Assembly (NCBI GenBank): GCA_902812485.1
Contig: CADDZS010000003.1
Location: 1 to 51,144 of the forward strand
DNA length: 51,144 nt
Direction: 5' to 3'
Source of the DNA: an archaeon
GTDB taxonomy: Archaea; Thermoproteota; Nitrososphaeria; Nitrososphaerales; CADDZS01
The translations under genes and the position numbers were made by a program. This document shows positions 42,105-51,078 of this stretch, one piece after another (position 1 is the stretch's first letter; each line of letters begins with the position of its first letter). Below the pieces are notes generated by a model. It searched no databases and was not told the origin of the DNA. It saw only the letters and a program-made list of their open reading frames with translations.

Positions 42105-43388
42105 TCAAGTTGCTCGCCTATAGAGTCCGTAAGCATCTAGCAGGAGTCCAATTCTACCTCTTCTGTTGTAGATTTCCTTCTTCATCTCCCTTATGTGATC
42201 TTCTTTGGGTCTCCCGTCTACCTCGAAGAACTTGTACATTATAGTGTTTATGATCTCGGGATAGAGGGTAAGATATTGCCTGTGAGTAGAGATGTAGTGA
42301 GGAACGTCTTTGAATTTTTTAAGATCCTTCAGAACAAAGCTTTCCTCAAGATACTGCTTGTAGAGAGCAAGCTGTGAAGAGTCGAACCTCCCATTCTTCT
42401 TGGCTTCGATCGCTGTTTGGCCAGCAAACTTTCCCGAGTACATTGCAAAGTTTGTTCCTTCCCAGTTGAGTGCATTAACAAGCATCGCTGCATCTCCAGC
42501 CACAAGTATTCCGTCTCCATAAAGAGGCGGAATCTTATTGAATCCTCCCTCAGGGATCAAATGAGCGCTATATTCTCGGAGCGAAGATCCTTCCAATAGA
42601 GGCTTGATCGACGGGTGAGATTTGATCCACTCGAGGAGGTCTTGAGGCCTTGTTTTATATTTCGCAAGATCGCTCATGATTGCTCCGATTCCAAGCGAAA
42701 TCGTATCCTTGTTTGTATATATGAAGCCCGCAAATTCTTCCTCGCGACCTCCGTAGATCATGATGGCGATACCCTCATCTCCTCTTAAATTGAATCTTTC
42801 ATCGATCTTCTCCTTCGCAAGCGAGTAGGTCTCCTTCACCGCTAGAGCGATGTCCTGCGGTTTCCATTCTTCGTGCATTCCCGCTCCCTTTGCGATGAGA
42901 GAATTCACTCCATCACAAGCTATAACCACATTTGCAAGCACTTCTCCCCGATCTGTCGTCACACCGTTTACAGCTCCCCTGGAATCTTTCAGCACTCCAG
43001 TGACAGTCGTCTTTGTAATGAGCGTGGCTCCAGAAGCTTCTGCTTGCTGTGCGAACCATCTATCAAATCTTGCTCGCAGGGCTGTAAAGCTGTTCAGTTC
43101 CTTCGCAAATTTTTGGTTTCTGTGAGAAATAGAAACATGCGACTCTCCAGAAAGCAACCAATACTGATATTCGATGACCCTTCTTTCAATGGGGGCAGTC
43201 CTCCAAAAATCAGGTACTATTTGCGCCGTAGGTTTTGCAAAGACTATTCCACCAAACATATTCTTTGTTCCAGGAAAGTCACCCCGTTCAATGACGAGCG
43301 TCGACAATCCAGCCTTTGAGGTAGTTATTGCAGCTGAAACACCGGCCGGACCCGCGCCTACAATTACTACGTCGAATTTTTCAGGCAA
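42105..43388 (-). CDS. fixC: FixC-type ETF:quinone oxidoreductase flavoprotein
   Basis: 427 residues from TTG. The FAD-binding start DVVIVGAGPAGVSAAITTSK, the VIERGDFPGTKNMFGGIVFA segment and the second FAD motif GDGILVAGDAAMLVNALNWE are intact. FixC lacks the cluster domain of mitochondrial ETF-QO; FixX supplies it. With fixAB it links ETF to quinone and, in bifurcating systems, pairs quinone reduction with ferredoxin reduction. Confidence 0.93.
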   Translation of the reverse strand: MPEKFDVVIVGAGPAGVSAAITTSKAGLSTLVIERGDFPGTKNMFGGIVFAKPTAQIVPDFWRTAPIERRVIEYQYWLLSGESHVSISHRNQKFAKELNSFTALRARFDRWFAQQAEASGATLITKTTVTGVLKDSRGAVNGVTTDRGEVLANVVIACDGVNSLIAKGAGMHEEWKPQDIALAVKETYSLAKEKIDERFNLRGDEGIAIMIYGGREEEFAGFIYTNKDTISLGIGAIMSDLAKYKTRPQDLLEWIKSHPSIKPLLEGSSLREYSAHLIPEGGFNKIPPLYGDGILVAGDAAMLVNALNWEGTNFAMYSGKFAGQTAIEAKKNGRFDSSQLALYKQYLEESFVLKDLKKFKDVPHYISTHRQYLTLYPEIINTIMYKFFEVDGRPKEDHIREMKKEIYNRRGRIGLLLDAYGLYRRAT

Positions 43389-43417
43389 ATTCTCTCTTCA
43401 ACCCCAAAAGCTTATGC

Positions 43418-45391
43418 CTACTTTGCTAAAGCCACAGCTGCCTTGCGTGATAGGCCTCTCGTCCTGATTTCGTCTATCATTGCCGGCACAATCTTGAACA
43501 AGTCGCCCACTATTCCAAAATGGGTAACGCCAAAGATGGGAGCTTCAGGATCTTTGTTTATTGCGACTATCGTGTCAGAATTCTCCATTCCGACAAGATG
43601 TTGGACTGCTCCCGATATCCCAAGAGCTATGTACAATCTTGGACGAACCGTCACTCCTGTTTGACCGACCTGATGATCCTTTGACACCCAACCGAGATAA
43701 ACCACTGCCCTTGTTGCGGCTACTTGCGCTCCAAGTTCTTCAGCGAGCTGTTCCACAAGGGAGAAATTCTTTGCATTTCCAAGTCCTCTTCCACCCGCGA
43801 CTATGATATCGGCATTTTCAAGCCTTGCACCCGCCTTTTCCACAGGAGTGAATGCAAGTATTTTTTCCTTGACTTCGTTTTCGTCGAGGTCTATCGTTTC
43901 ACGAACAAGATTCCCCTTCCTCCCTTCGATTCTGGGAGGTACCTTCATGACCCTAGGTCTTACTGATGCCATAGTCGGTTTCGTTCTTGGACAGACTATT
44001 GTCGACATTTCCTTTCCACCAAAATCCGGCCGCGTGCCATTGAATCCACCCTTCTCATCAATGTCGAGGGAGGTGCAGTCTGCTATTAGCCCCGTTGAGA
44101 TCAGAGTGGCAAGAACTCCAGCAAGATCCCTTCCGTTGTAAGTTCCTCCCATCAAAATGACTTCAGGTCGATACTTGTTTGATAGATACGCAAAGGCCTT
44201 GCTGTACGGCTCATTCCTGTAATCTCTCAATACAGGATGCTCGATGAGATAAACTGTGTCTGCTCCATACGCGAAGCTTTCGTAAGCAAGTTGCTCAACT
44301 CCGTCGCCGAGAACAACTGCACACAACTTAGTCCCATACATTTGGGCAAGCCGCTTTCCCTCGCCCAAGAGTTCCCACGAGACCCTCGCGGGGACTCCTC
44401 GCCTGTGTTCGACATAAACCCAAACATCACCATGCTCGCCTGGAATTTTCTTTTGAGGTGCAACATTCTGGTCGGCTTGAGGATTGCCAGTCGAGGAAGA
44501 AGAAGGAGAAGTACTAGTAGGATTAGAAAGCAATTCAGCTCCAGGCGGATTTGCGCTTTCTATTGCACCATACCGCTTGATCGCTCCAATCTGAACAAGC
44601 TTGTCGATCAACCATTTTGCAGCTTCCTTTGGGTTTTCTCTGCCATCAATAATCTCTCCCCTCTTCTTGGGTGGAGGTGTCGTAACTTTCTTCACATAGG
44701 TCGGAGACCCAATCAAGCCGATTTGCTTAGGATCTGCCTGAACCGCGTCTTTGTTCCAGTAAACTATCTTGGCTCTTTTGGCTCTTAACAGTCCCTCAAG
44801 AGTAGGTTGCCTCGGTTCGTTTGCCTCCTCTGTGACGGTTATTGCGCAAGGGATTGGAACTCTTACTGTTTCGATCCCATCATCAACTCTCCTCTCTGCC
44901 TCAAGGTACCTTTTGTCTAAATCCACGTGAAGAATCGAAGAGCAATAAGTGATCACAGGAAAGTGCAAGCGAGCAGCAAGCCCCGGGCCCACCTGTCCGG
45001 TTTCACCGTCGATAGCAACCTTCCCGAAGAAGACAAGATCCACGGGGCCGTCCTGCTCTTGAAGCTTCAGCATCCCCCTCCAGAGAGCGTAAGTAGTAGC
45101 TAGCGTGTCAGCTCCACCAAAAGGCCTATCGGTGAGCAGATATGCAGCATCGGCGCCCATCGCAATCGCTTCGCGAAGACTTTGTTCAGCCTGGGGAGGT
45201 CCCATTGACAACACGCTCACCTTCGCACCATATCGATCCTTGAACCTTAGAGCCTCTTCGAGGGCGTTGAGATCGGTTGGGTTGACAACTGATGGCACTC
45301 CTTCGCGAATGAGATTGTTGGTTTTTGGATCAATTCTCATGTCATTTGTATCTGGGACCTGCTTGATGCAAACCACGATATTGAGCGGCAA
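43418..45391 (-). CDS. fixAB: Fused electron-transfer flavoprotein FixA-FixB
   Basis: About 657 residues from TTG 45391 (LPLNIVVCIKQVPDTNDMRI). An upstream TTG at 45448 sits on the TATA box and is unlikely. The ETF-beta half spans about 1-250 (AIAMGADAAYLLTDRP; GKVAIDGETGQVGP). A Pro/Ser-rich linker with TSTSPSSSSTGNP joins the ETF-alpha half, which ends with the FAD motif ALGISGAVQHLVGMENSDTI and INKDPEAPIF. A fused EtfAB within EtfABCX is known in Pyrobaculum aerophilum, where the complex bifurcates electrons; the same role is inferred here. Confidence 0.92.
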   Translation of the reverse strand: MPLNIVVCIKQVPDTNDMRIDPKTNNLIREGVPSVVNPTDLNALEEALRFKDRYGAKVSVLSMGPPQAEQSLREAIAMGADAAYLLTDRPFGGADTLATTYALWRGMLKLQEQDGPVDLVFFGKVAIDGETGQVGPGLAARLHFPVITYCSSILHVDLDKRYLEAERRVDDGIETVRVPIPCAITVTEEANEPRQPTLEGLLRAKRAKIVYWNKDAVQADPKQIGLIGSPTYVKKVTTPPPKKRGEIIDGRENPKEAAKWLIDKLVQIGAIKRYGAIESANPPGAELLSNPTSTSPSSSSTGNPQADQNVAPQKKIPGEHGDVWVYVEHRRGVPARVSWELLGEGKRLAQMYGTKLCAVVLGDGVEQLAYESFAYGADTVYLIEHPVLRDYRNEPYSKAFAYLSNKYRPEVILMGGTYNGRDLAGVLATLISTGLIADCTSLDIDEKGGFNGTRPDFGGKEMSTIVCPRTKPTMASVRPRVMKVPPRIEGRKGNLVRETIDLDENEVKEKILAFTPVEKAGARLENADIIVAGGRGLGNAKNFSLVEQLAEELGAQVAATRAVVYLGWVSKDHQVGQTGVTVRPRLYIALGISGAVQHLVGMENSDTIVAINKDPEAPIFGVTHFGIVGDLFKIVPAMIDEIRTRGLSRKAAVALAK

Positions 45392-45447
45392 TTTTGAAAG
45401 AACCGATCCTCTCTTCAGTGCTACGGTTTCCCTTCTTGAATGGGTCA

Positions 45448-45456
45448 ATATTAAAA
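45448..45456 (-). promoter_or_regulatory. TATA box of the fix operon
   Basis: The minus strand reads TTTTAATAT, about 57 bp upstream of the chosen fixAB start. It lies in the 148 bp between fixAB and the divergent larB, so both genes could respond to one regulator bound here. Confidence 0.4.
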
Positions 45457-45539
45457 TGGTTCCGTGTCGAATTGAATTTTCTGTACTCTATGCCTTTCAC
45501 GTCTTTGAACTGATTTAGGAGGCGCTTCAAAAATTCGGA

Positions 45540-46499
45540 ATGATTTCAACTCGAGCGATTCTCAAAGCAGTGAAAGATGGAAAAATTAGTGTCGATGAAG
45601 CTCAGAAGATGTTGAAACTCGATGCGATTGCAATAGTTGACGACATTGCGAGACTCGATCCAAGCAGGTACTACAGGCGCGGGGTTCCAGAAATCATCTA
45701 CGGCAAGAGCAAGAGTCCAGAGCAGATAGCGGCTATACTTTCAAGACTCATCAAGTACCGTCTTGATCACGATCGATTTTCACCAATCATAGTAAGCAGG
45801 ATATCACGATCTACATTTGAGTTTGTTCGGAGCAATCTAAGGGAGAAAAAGGAAAAGCCCATGCTAATAATGAGGGTGAAAAACAGAAAGGGGAAGAACG
45901 GTAGAGAAATGAATGGCGGATTCAGACTCAACTATTACCCGGATGCTTTGATGGCGACTGTTTCGTTTGCAAGAAGGAAGGAAACCGGCGGTGACGTAGT
46001 TGAAAAGGACCGAGGAAGGGTCTGCCTTCTGTCAGCAGGGACGTCGGACATTTTCGCCATCAAGGAAGCTCAGATCATCCTTTCGCTCATGGGTTGTAAA
46101 GTCAAGATTTTCAACGATGTCGGAGTAGCTGGCCTTCATCGCATAGCAGGTCCTATCAAGGAGATTCAGGCTTTCGATCCCGATGCCGTTGTGGTGGCTG
46201 CAGGTATGGAAGGCGCTCTTCCCTCTGTTGTGGCTGGCCTCTTGAGCGTACCAGTTATTGGGATTCCGGTGTCGTCAGGTTACGGATACGGAGGAGATGG
46301 AGAAGCTGCTCTTATGAGCATGTTACAAGCTTGCTCCTTGGGAATTTCTGTTGTGAACATAGACTCTGGTACCTCGGCAGGTCTAATTGCAGCTTTGATA
46401 GCGAATAGATGTGCCGAATATAGAAGTAAGGTTCGAGACGCTCCTTTTTCTTCTTCTTCTTCTTCCTCCTCATATTCAAATCCTTTGAAACGAAACTGA
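45540..46499 (+). CDS. larB: LarB-type nickel-pincer cofactor carboxylase/hydrolase
   Basis: 319 residues from ATG, longer than the roughly 250 usual for LarB. The N-terminal helix ISVDEAQKMLKLDA is family-like. The PurE-like core has LLSAGTSDIFAIKEAQIILS, NDVGVAGLHRI, AAGMEGALPSVVAGLLSVPV and IPVSSGYGYGGDGE. Cysteine 265 (LQACSLGISVVNIDSG) matches the residue that attacks the nicotinamide ring. Extra parts are a basic insertion (about 108-155) and a run of nine consecutive serines near the C-terminus. It carboxylates nicotinic acid adenine dinucleotide and frees AMP, the first NPN step. Confidence 0.88.
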   Translation: MISTRAILKAVKDGKISVDEAQKMLKLDAIAIVDDIARLDPSRYYRRGVPEIIYGKSKSPEQIAAILSRLIKYRLDHDRFSPIIVSRISRSTFEFVRSNLREKKEKPMLIMRVKNRKGKNGREMNGGFRLNYYPDALMATVSFARRKETGGDVVEKDRGRVCLLSAGTSDIFAIKEAQIILSLMGCKVKIFNDVGVAGLHRIAGPIKEIQAFDPDAVVVAAGMEGALPSVVAGLLSVPVIGIPVSSGYGYGGDGEAALMSMLQACSLGISVVNIDSGTSAGLIAALIANRCAEYRSKVRDAPFSSSSSSSSYSNPLKRN

Positions 46500-46525
46500 G
46501 AGCCTCTGAAAGTGAGCAAAAGTGT

Positions 46526-47212
46526 CTATCTGATCTTGGCTGCGCGCTTTAGGATCCTCTTTCCTCTTGTGGATGCCTTGATCCTCGCCTTCTGAAGGCT
46601 CTTCTCATCCTTCACCTCTAGGAATGAGTCGAGCTCGGGGTCAAGTTCTTTGAGTTCATTTTCGACTGAGACATATTTGACTGCAAAGAGTCTGTCTGCT
46701 ATTGCTCCTATCTGGTCATTGATAGTTGCTCGTGGTGAGAGCTTGAGCGATGTAGCCAAACGAATAAACGGATTCTTTCTGTAAACAGCAAGGAAGGGCT
46801 CGATCCTACCATCTCTCCACTTGGGAATCGCAAGGTCGTGACCCAATGCATTTTCAAATAGCGCGAGAACGACATTCGGCTTGAGTAGCGGAGCTCTTTC
46901 CGTTGCGAGAAGACAATGATCGGCCTTTGCTGATTTGAATGCATCACAGATAGTTTGGAGCGCTGTTTCAGGCTTCGACGTAGTAAGCACCTTTACTCCA
47001 AAGGGAGAAATTGCCTCAATCGTCGAAAGCTTAGGCTCGTGATCAAAGACGACTATCAATTCATCTGCGACTGTCCAGACAGAATCCAAAACATACTCGA
47101 TCAGAGTTCCTTTCTCTTGGGGGGCAAAGTGACGTGAAATCGTTTCATTTTCCATCCCTGTCGCAAATATTATTGCACCACGAGAATTGTTCTCAATCAT
47201 TGGAACGATCAC
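46526..47212 (-). CDS. MobA-like nucleotidyltransferase fold protein
   Basis: 228 residues. A Rossmann-like start (GAIIFATGMENETISRHF) replaces the usual LAGGxSxRxG loop. EKGTLIEYVLDSVWTVADEL, ADHCLLATERAPLLKPNVV and WRDGRIEPFLAVYRKNPFIR follow the MobA/GlmU-type pattern. MobA enzymes add GMP or CMP to molybdopterin. Because the first loop is altered, activity and substrate are uncertain. It ends 26 bp from larB, tail to tail. Confidence 0.7.
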   Translation of the reverse strand: MIVPMIENNSRGAIIFATGMENETISRHFAPQEKGTLIEYVLDSVWTVADELIVVFDHEPKLSTIEAISPFGVKVLTTSKPETALQTICDAFKSAKADHCLLATERAPLLKPNVVLALFENALGHDLAIPKWRDGRIEPFLAVYRKNPFIRLATSLKLSPRATINDQIGAIADRLFAVKYVSVENELKELDPELDSFLEVKDEKSLQKARIKASTRGKRILKRAAKIR

Positions 47213-47340
47213 ATTGTTCCTTTTCCATTGCCTGTATGCTTGAAAAGCAAGTACGTCTTTCTTGCTCAGAGTCTAGAAGATTGAGCAGACTGTCTATTAA
47301 ATTATTAACTTTGATTTGATCTTGGTGTAGACCCGCTACT

Positions 47341-47348
47341 ATTATAAA
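47341..47348 (+). promoter_or_regulatory. TATA box of the sdhA-sdhB operon
   Basis: ATTATAAA lies about 50 bp before the GTG start of sdhA. A CGAGG motif near 47383 is the likely ribosome-binding site. Confidence 0.45.
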
Positions 47349-47393
47349 CAAAAAGTTCACTGAGCTGTTTTTGTAACTTACCCGAGGCAGTGT

Positions 47394-49217
47394 GTGGAGT
47401 TGTGGTCAGCGGGGACTCTCGAATCTTCGCCAATCTCCTCAGACGACGAGAGTTACGAAACAATCAGCACTGATGTTTTGATCGTCGGTGCTGGAGGAGC
47501 CGGTCTCAGAGCTGCGATCGAAGCTTTTGACAAAGGAGCAAAGGTACTGATAGCGTGCAAATCCCTTCTTGGCAAGGCTCACACCGTCATGGCAGAGGGC
47601 GGAATAGCAGCATCTCTTGGTAATGTTGACCCTTCTGACAATTGGAAGGTGCACTTTTCCGACACAATAGTCGAAGGCCAGTTCCTTTCCAACTGGAAAA
47701 TGGTGGAGATATTTGCAAAGGAGGCTCCTGAGCGTGTTCTAGAACTCGAATACTATGGTGCTCTATTTGACCGAACGAAAGACGGCAAAATAATGCAAAG
47801 ACCCTTTGGGGCTCATAGCTACCGAAGGCTCTGTTACATTGGAGATAGAACAGGACTAGAGCTAATCCGAACGCTTCAGGATCAAGTGATCAAAAGGGGG
47901 ATAGACTACATAGACGAAGTAGTGGTTACTTCAATTTTCAAAGACCCTGCCACTGGTAGGGTGGCGGGAGCCATGGCGATCCAGCTCAGAAGCGGGAAAT
48001 TGCTTTTGATCAAGTGCAAAGCCATTATTTTAGCGACGGGAGGATGTGGAAAGGTGTACGCTGTGACATCGAATTCTTGGGAAAGCACTGGTGATGGAAT
48101 TTCTCTAGCTTACAGGGCAGGGGCCGAGCTCATGGACATGGAAATGATTCAGTTCCATCCAACAGGTATGATATTTCCAGCTGGAGTTCGCGGAATGCTC
48201 GTTACCGAAGCAGTAAGAGGAGAAGGAGGGATACTCACAAACGTGAAAGGAGAGAGATTCATGGAGAAGTACGATCCAAAGAGAAAGGAGCTTTCCGCAA
48301 GGGATGTAGTGGCAAGATCGATTTACACTGAAATAATGGAGGGAAGAGGCACTCCAAACGGTGGAGTATATCTTGACATAAGACATAGAGGAGCTGAGTA
48401 CATCAAGAAAAGACTTCCAAGCATGTACGCACAATTCCTCGAATTTGCGGGAATAGATATCACAAAACAGAAGATGGAAGTAGCTCCGACTGTGCACTAT
48501 CACATGGGCGGAGTAAGAGTAGATCCTGAAACTACTGAGACGACTTTGAAGGGACTCTTTGCGGCGGGGGAGGTTGCCTGCGGTCTGCACGGTGCAAATC
48601 GCTTGGGAGGTAACTCTCTTTCCGATCTTCTTGTTTTCGGTCGGAGGGCTGGCCTGTACGCAGCTGAGCATGCTAGATCAGCGAAAATTGGTTCGATTTC
48701 AGAGGAGGATATTGATAAGGAAATTTCCCGAATTCTCGCTCCTTTCAAGGTGACCAATGGCTCGAACCCATTTGAGCTCAAAGAAAGAGTAGCGGAGACA
48801 ATGTGGAAGTATGTAGGAATAGTAAGAAATGAGCAGGATTTGAGGAAGGGGCTTGAGGAGATTGGACGGATAAGACTTGAGGCAAAGCACGTTCAAGCAA
48901 GAGGACCTAGGGCGTACAATCAATCGTGGGAGGCCTGCCTCTCACTTTGGAACATGCTGATTGATTGCGAAGCTATAATCAGGTCAGCAATAGAGAGAAA
49001 GGAAAGTCGAGGTGCTCACACCAGATCTGATTACCCTAAGAAAGACAATGCAAACTGGCTTGTGAATATTGTGATAAAACAAAAGGATGGCCAGATGATC
49101 CATGAGCTCGTACCCGTTCCAAAGATTCCCCCAGATATGGAGAAACTAATTAACACCGACGAAATACTCGTCTGGCAGCAGCAAGAGAAAAGAGAGCAAC
49201 TTTTGGTAAGGAAGTAA
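47394..49217 (+). CDS. sdhA: Succinate dehydrogenase/fumarate reductase flavoprotein subunit
   Basis: 607 residues from GTG. The FAD motif DVLIVGAGGAGLRAAIEAFD starts near residue 27. KAHTVMAEGGIAASLG places histidine 63 for covalent FAD. The active-site region has FHPTGMIFPAGVRGMLVTEA and RGEGG; HGANRLGGNSLSDLLVFGRR is the second FAD motif. It oxidises succinate and passes electrons to SdhB. Direction cannot be read from sequence. sdhB follows after 17 bp. Confidence 0.95.
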   Translation: MELWSAGTLESSPISSDDESYETISTDVLIVGAGGAGLRAAIEAFDKGAKVLIACKSLLGKAHTVMAEGGIAASLGNVDPSDNWKVHFSDTIVEGQFLSNWKMVEIFAKEAPERVLELEYYGALFDRTKDGKIMQRPFGAHSYRRLCYIGDRTGLELIRTLQDQVIKRGIDYIDEVVVTSIFKDPATGRVAGAMAIQLRSGKLLLIKCKAIILATGGCGKVYAVTSNSWESTGDGISLAYRAGAELMDMEMIQFHPTGMIFPAGVRGMLVTEAVRGEGGILTNVKGERFMEKYDPKRKELSARDVVARSIYTEIMEGRGTPNGGVYLDIRHRGAEYIKKRLPSMYAQFLEFAGIDITKQKMEVAPTVHYHMGGVRVDPETTETTLKGLFAAGEVACGLHGANRLGGNSLSDLLVFGRRAGLYAAEHARSAKIGSISEEDIDKEISRILAPFKVTNGSNPFELKERVAETMWKYVGIVRNEQDLRKGLEEIGRIRLEAKHVQARGPRAYNQSWEACLSLWNMLIDCEAIIRSAIERKESRGAHTRSDYPKKDNANWLVNIVIKQKDGQMIHELVPVPKIPPDMEKLINTDEILVWQQQEKREQLLVRK

Positions 49218-49234
49218 CTTCGGGAGGCTTTGAC

Positions 49235-50014
49235 TTGTCTCTGAGAAAAGAAGAACGAAGAGAAGTTGTTCTGAGAATTTTCCGGGGAACGGGTTCCGAT
49301 CGCTCGAAGGATAGGTATGAAACTTTCACCGTTCCCTACCAGAAGGACATGGTTGTGTTAAACGCTATTCATTACATTCAGAGCCATCTTGACTCTTCGC
49401 TCTCTGCTAGGTGGAATTGCAAGGCAGGAAGATGCGGATCTTGCTCTGCTGAAATCAATGGAGTTCCTCGTCTTATGTGTAAGACTCCTGTTGACAGATA
49501 CGATGGTGAAATTACGGTCGAGCCCATGAAGGCCTTTCCTTTGATTCGTGACTTGGTTACTGATGTCTCAGACAATTATCGTGTAGCCAAGATGATTCCG
49601 CCGTTTACTCCTTCTGTTGCAACAGATCACGTTTGGAGGATGTATCAAGAAGATGTCGAAAAGTCCCAAGAATTCAGAAAGTGCATTGAATGCTTTCTCT
49701 GTCAGGATGTGTGTCACGTAATTCGCGAGCACAAGGCGGAATATATCGGCCCTAGATTCGTTGTGAAAGCTGCATCTCTTGATATGCATCCGCTCGACGC
49801 TTTGAACCGCTCGGCCTTTATGAAAGACAATGCTGGTCTTGGATATTGTAATATTACGAAATGCTGTCAAGAAATCTGTCCGGAACATATCACTATAACC
49901 GACAATGCGATCATCCCCGAGAAGGAGAGGGTGGTCGACAGGCACTATGATCCACTTGTCTGGCTTTACAGAAAGATCACTTACCGCAGCGTAAAGCAGA
50001 ATGCAAAACAGTGA
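49235..50014 (+). CDS. sdhB: Succinate dehydrogenase/fumarate reductase iron-sulfur subunit
   Basis: 259 residues from TTG. The [2Fe-2S] site is WNCKAGRCGSCSAEINGVPR with a later LMCKTP. The C-terminal half has CIECFLCQDVC for [4Fe-4S] and CNITKCCQEICP, whose cysteines at +6 and +10 match the [3Fe-4S] site; an extra cysteine sits at +5. No SdhC or SdhD membrane anchor follows; the next gene is proline dehydrogenase. Confidence 0.94.
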   Translation: MSLRKEERREVVLRIFRGTGSDRSKDRYETFTVPYQKDMVVLNAIHYIQSHLDSSLSARWNCKAGRCGSCSAEINGVPRLMCKTPVDRYDGEITVEPMKAFPLIRDLVTDVSDNYRVAKMIPPFTPSVATDHVWRMYQEDVEKSQEFRKCIECFLCQDVCHVIREHKAEYIGPRFVVKAASLDMHPLDALNRSAFMKDNAGLGYCNITKCCQEICPEHITITDNAIIPEKERVVDRHYDPLVWLYRKITYRSVKQNAKQ

Positions 50015-50220
50015 GATCATTGAAAACTGTTCCCTGAGCAGAGAATTGTTGGATATGAGCAAAAGAAATAGGCGCTCTTCCAACTAGTAAGTTTCAAATC
50101 TGCTATTTACTGCCCAAAGAGAAAACACTTCACTCCCCCGCAGCATATTTGTGCCGTTAATTCTGAGAAGAAGAGCAACCAAGAGGAAAAAATTCGGCAA
50201 TTGAAGTGTTTCTTTACTAA

Positions 50221-51078
50221 TTGACCAGCCTACTTCTGCGCCTTGCAAAACAATGGATTGCGGGGGAGAGGGCAGAAGATGGAATCAATAGAGTAAGAGA
50301 GGCTAATTCGAGGGGCATCCTTGGGCTTCTAAACCTACTTGGAGAACATATTGAGAACAGGGAACAGATCCAATCAACAGTACAAGAGTACATTCGCCTT
50401 CTTGAATTGATTGATGAGAACCACGTGAGCGCTCAAATTTCAGTCAAACCAAGTCAAATGGGAGTTGCCCTAGATTCCGACTACTGCTTTGAGAACTTTC
50501 TCAAAATCGCAGAAGCCTGCAAGAGTCATTCAAATAACTACTTGTGGCTTGACATGGAAGACTCCAAACTTACTCAGAAAACGTTGGATCTGTATGTCAG
50601 TTTGCTCAAACGATATGAAAACACGGGGCTTGCGATTCAAGCCTACTTGAAGAGAAGCGAAACTGATCTGAAATATCTGATGAACTTTGACTGCAAGATA
50701 AGGCTGGTCAAAGGAGCATACAACGAACCCGCTTCAATAGCTTTCAAGGGCAAGGAAGAGATAAGGAAGAGCTATGAGAGGCTGATGAGCGAGCTCTTCA
50801 CTAACGGCAGAAGTGGGATGTTTATCGCAGTCGCAACTCATGATTCACGACTAGTTGATTTTGCGAAATCGTTATCCAAAGAATGCCCGAGCGTTCCTTA
50901 CGAGTACGAAATGCTTTTGGGCGTTCGAGACAATTTGAAACTCCGACTCGTGCGGGAAGGATACCAAGTTCGCGAGTACGTTCCTTACGGCCCACAGTGG
51001 CTACCCTACTCGATTCGTAGGCTTCGAGAGAAAAAGAGCAATATCTTCCTTCTTCTTCGCTCATTGGTTACAGGTTGA
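50221..51078 (+). CDS. putA: Proline dehydrogenase, monofunctional
   Basis: 285 residues from TTG, the size of single-domain PRODH. The barrel motifs are SAQISVKPSQMGVALD, NNYLWLDMEDSKLT, IRLVKGAYNEP, FIAVATHDSRLV and YEYEMLLGVR, and the ending VREYVPYGPQWLPYSIRRLR supplies the arginines that bind proline carboxylate. It oxidises proline to pyrroline-5-carboxylate with FAD, sending electrons to quinone. No P5C dehydrogenase gene lies in the remaining 66 bp. Confidence 0.92.
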   Translation: MTSLLLRLAKQWIAGERAEDGINRVREANSRGILGLLNLLGEHIENREQIQSTVQEYIRLLELIDENHVSAQISVKPSQMGVALDSDYCFENFLKIAEACKSHSNNYLWLDMEDSKLTQKTLDLYVSLLKRYENTGLAIQAYLKRSETDLKYLMNFDCKIRLVKGAYNEPASIAFKGKEEIRKSYERLMSELFTNGRSGMFIAVATHDSRLVDFAKSLSKECPSVPYEYEMLLGVRDNLKLRLVREGYQVREYVPYGPQWLPYSIRRLREKKSNIFLLLRSLVTG

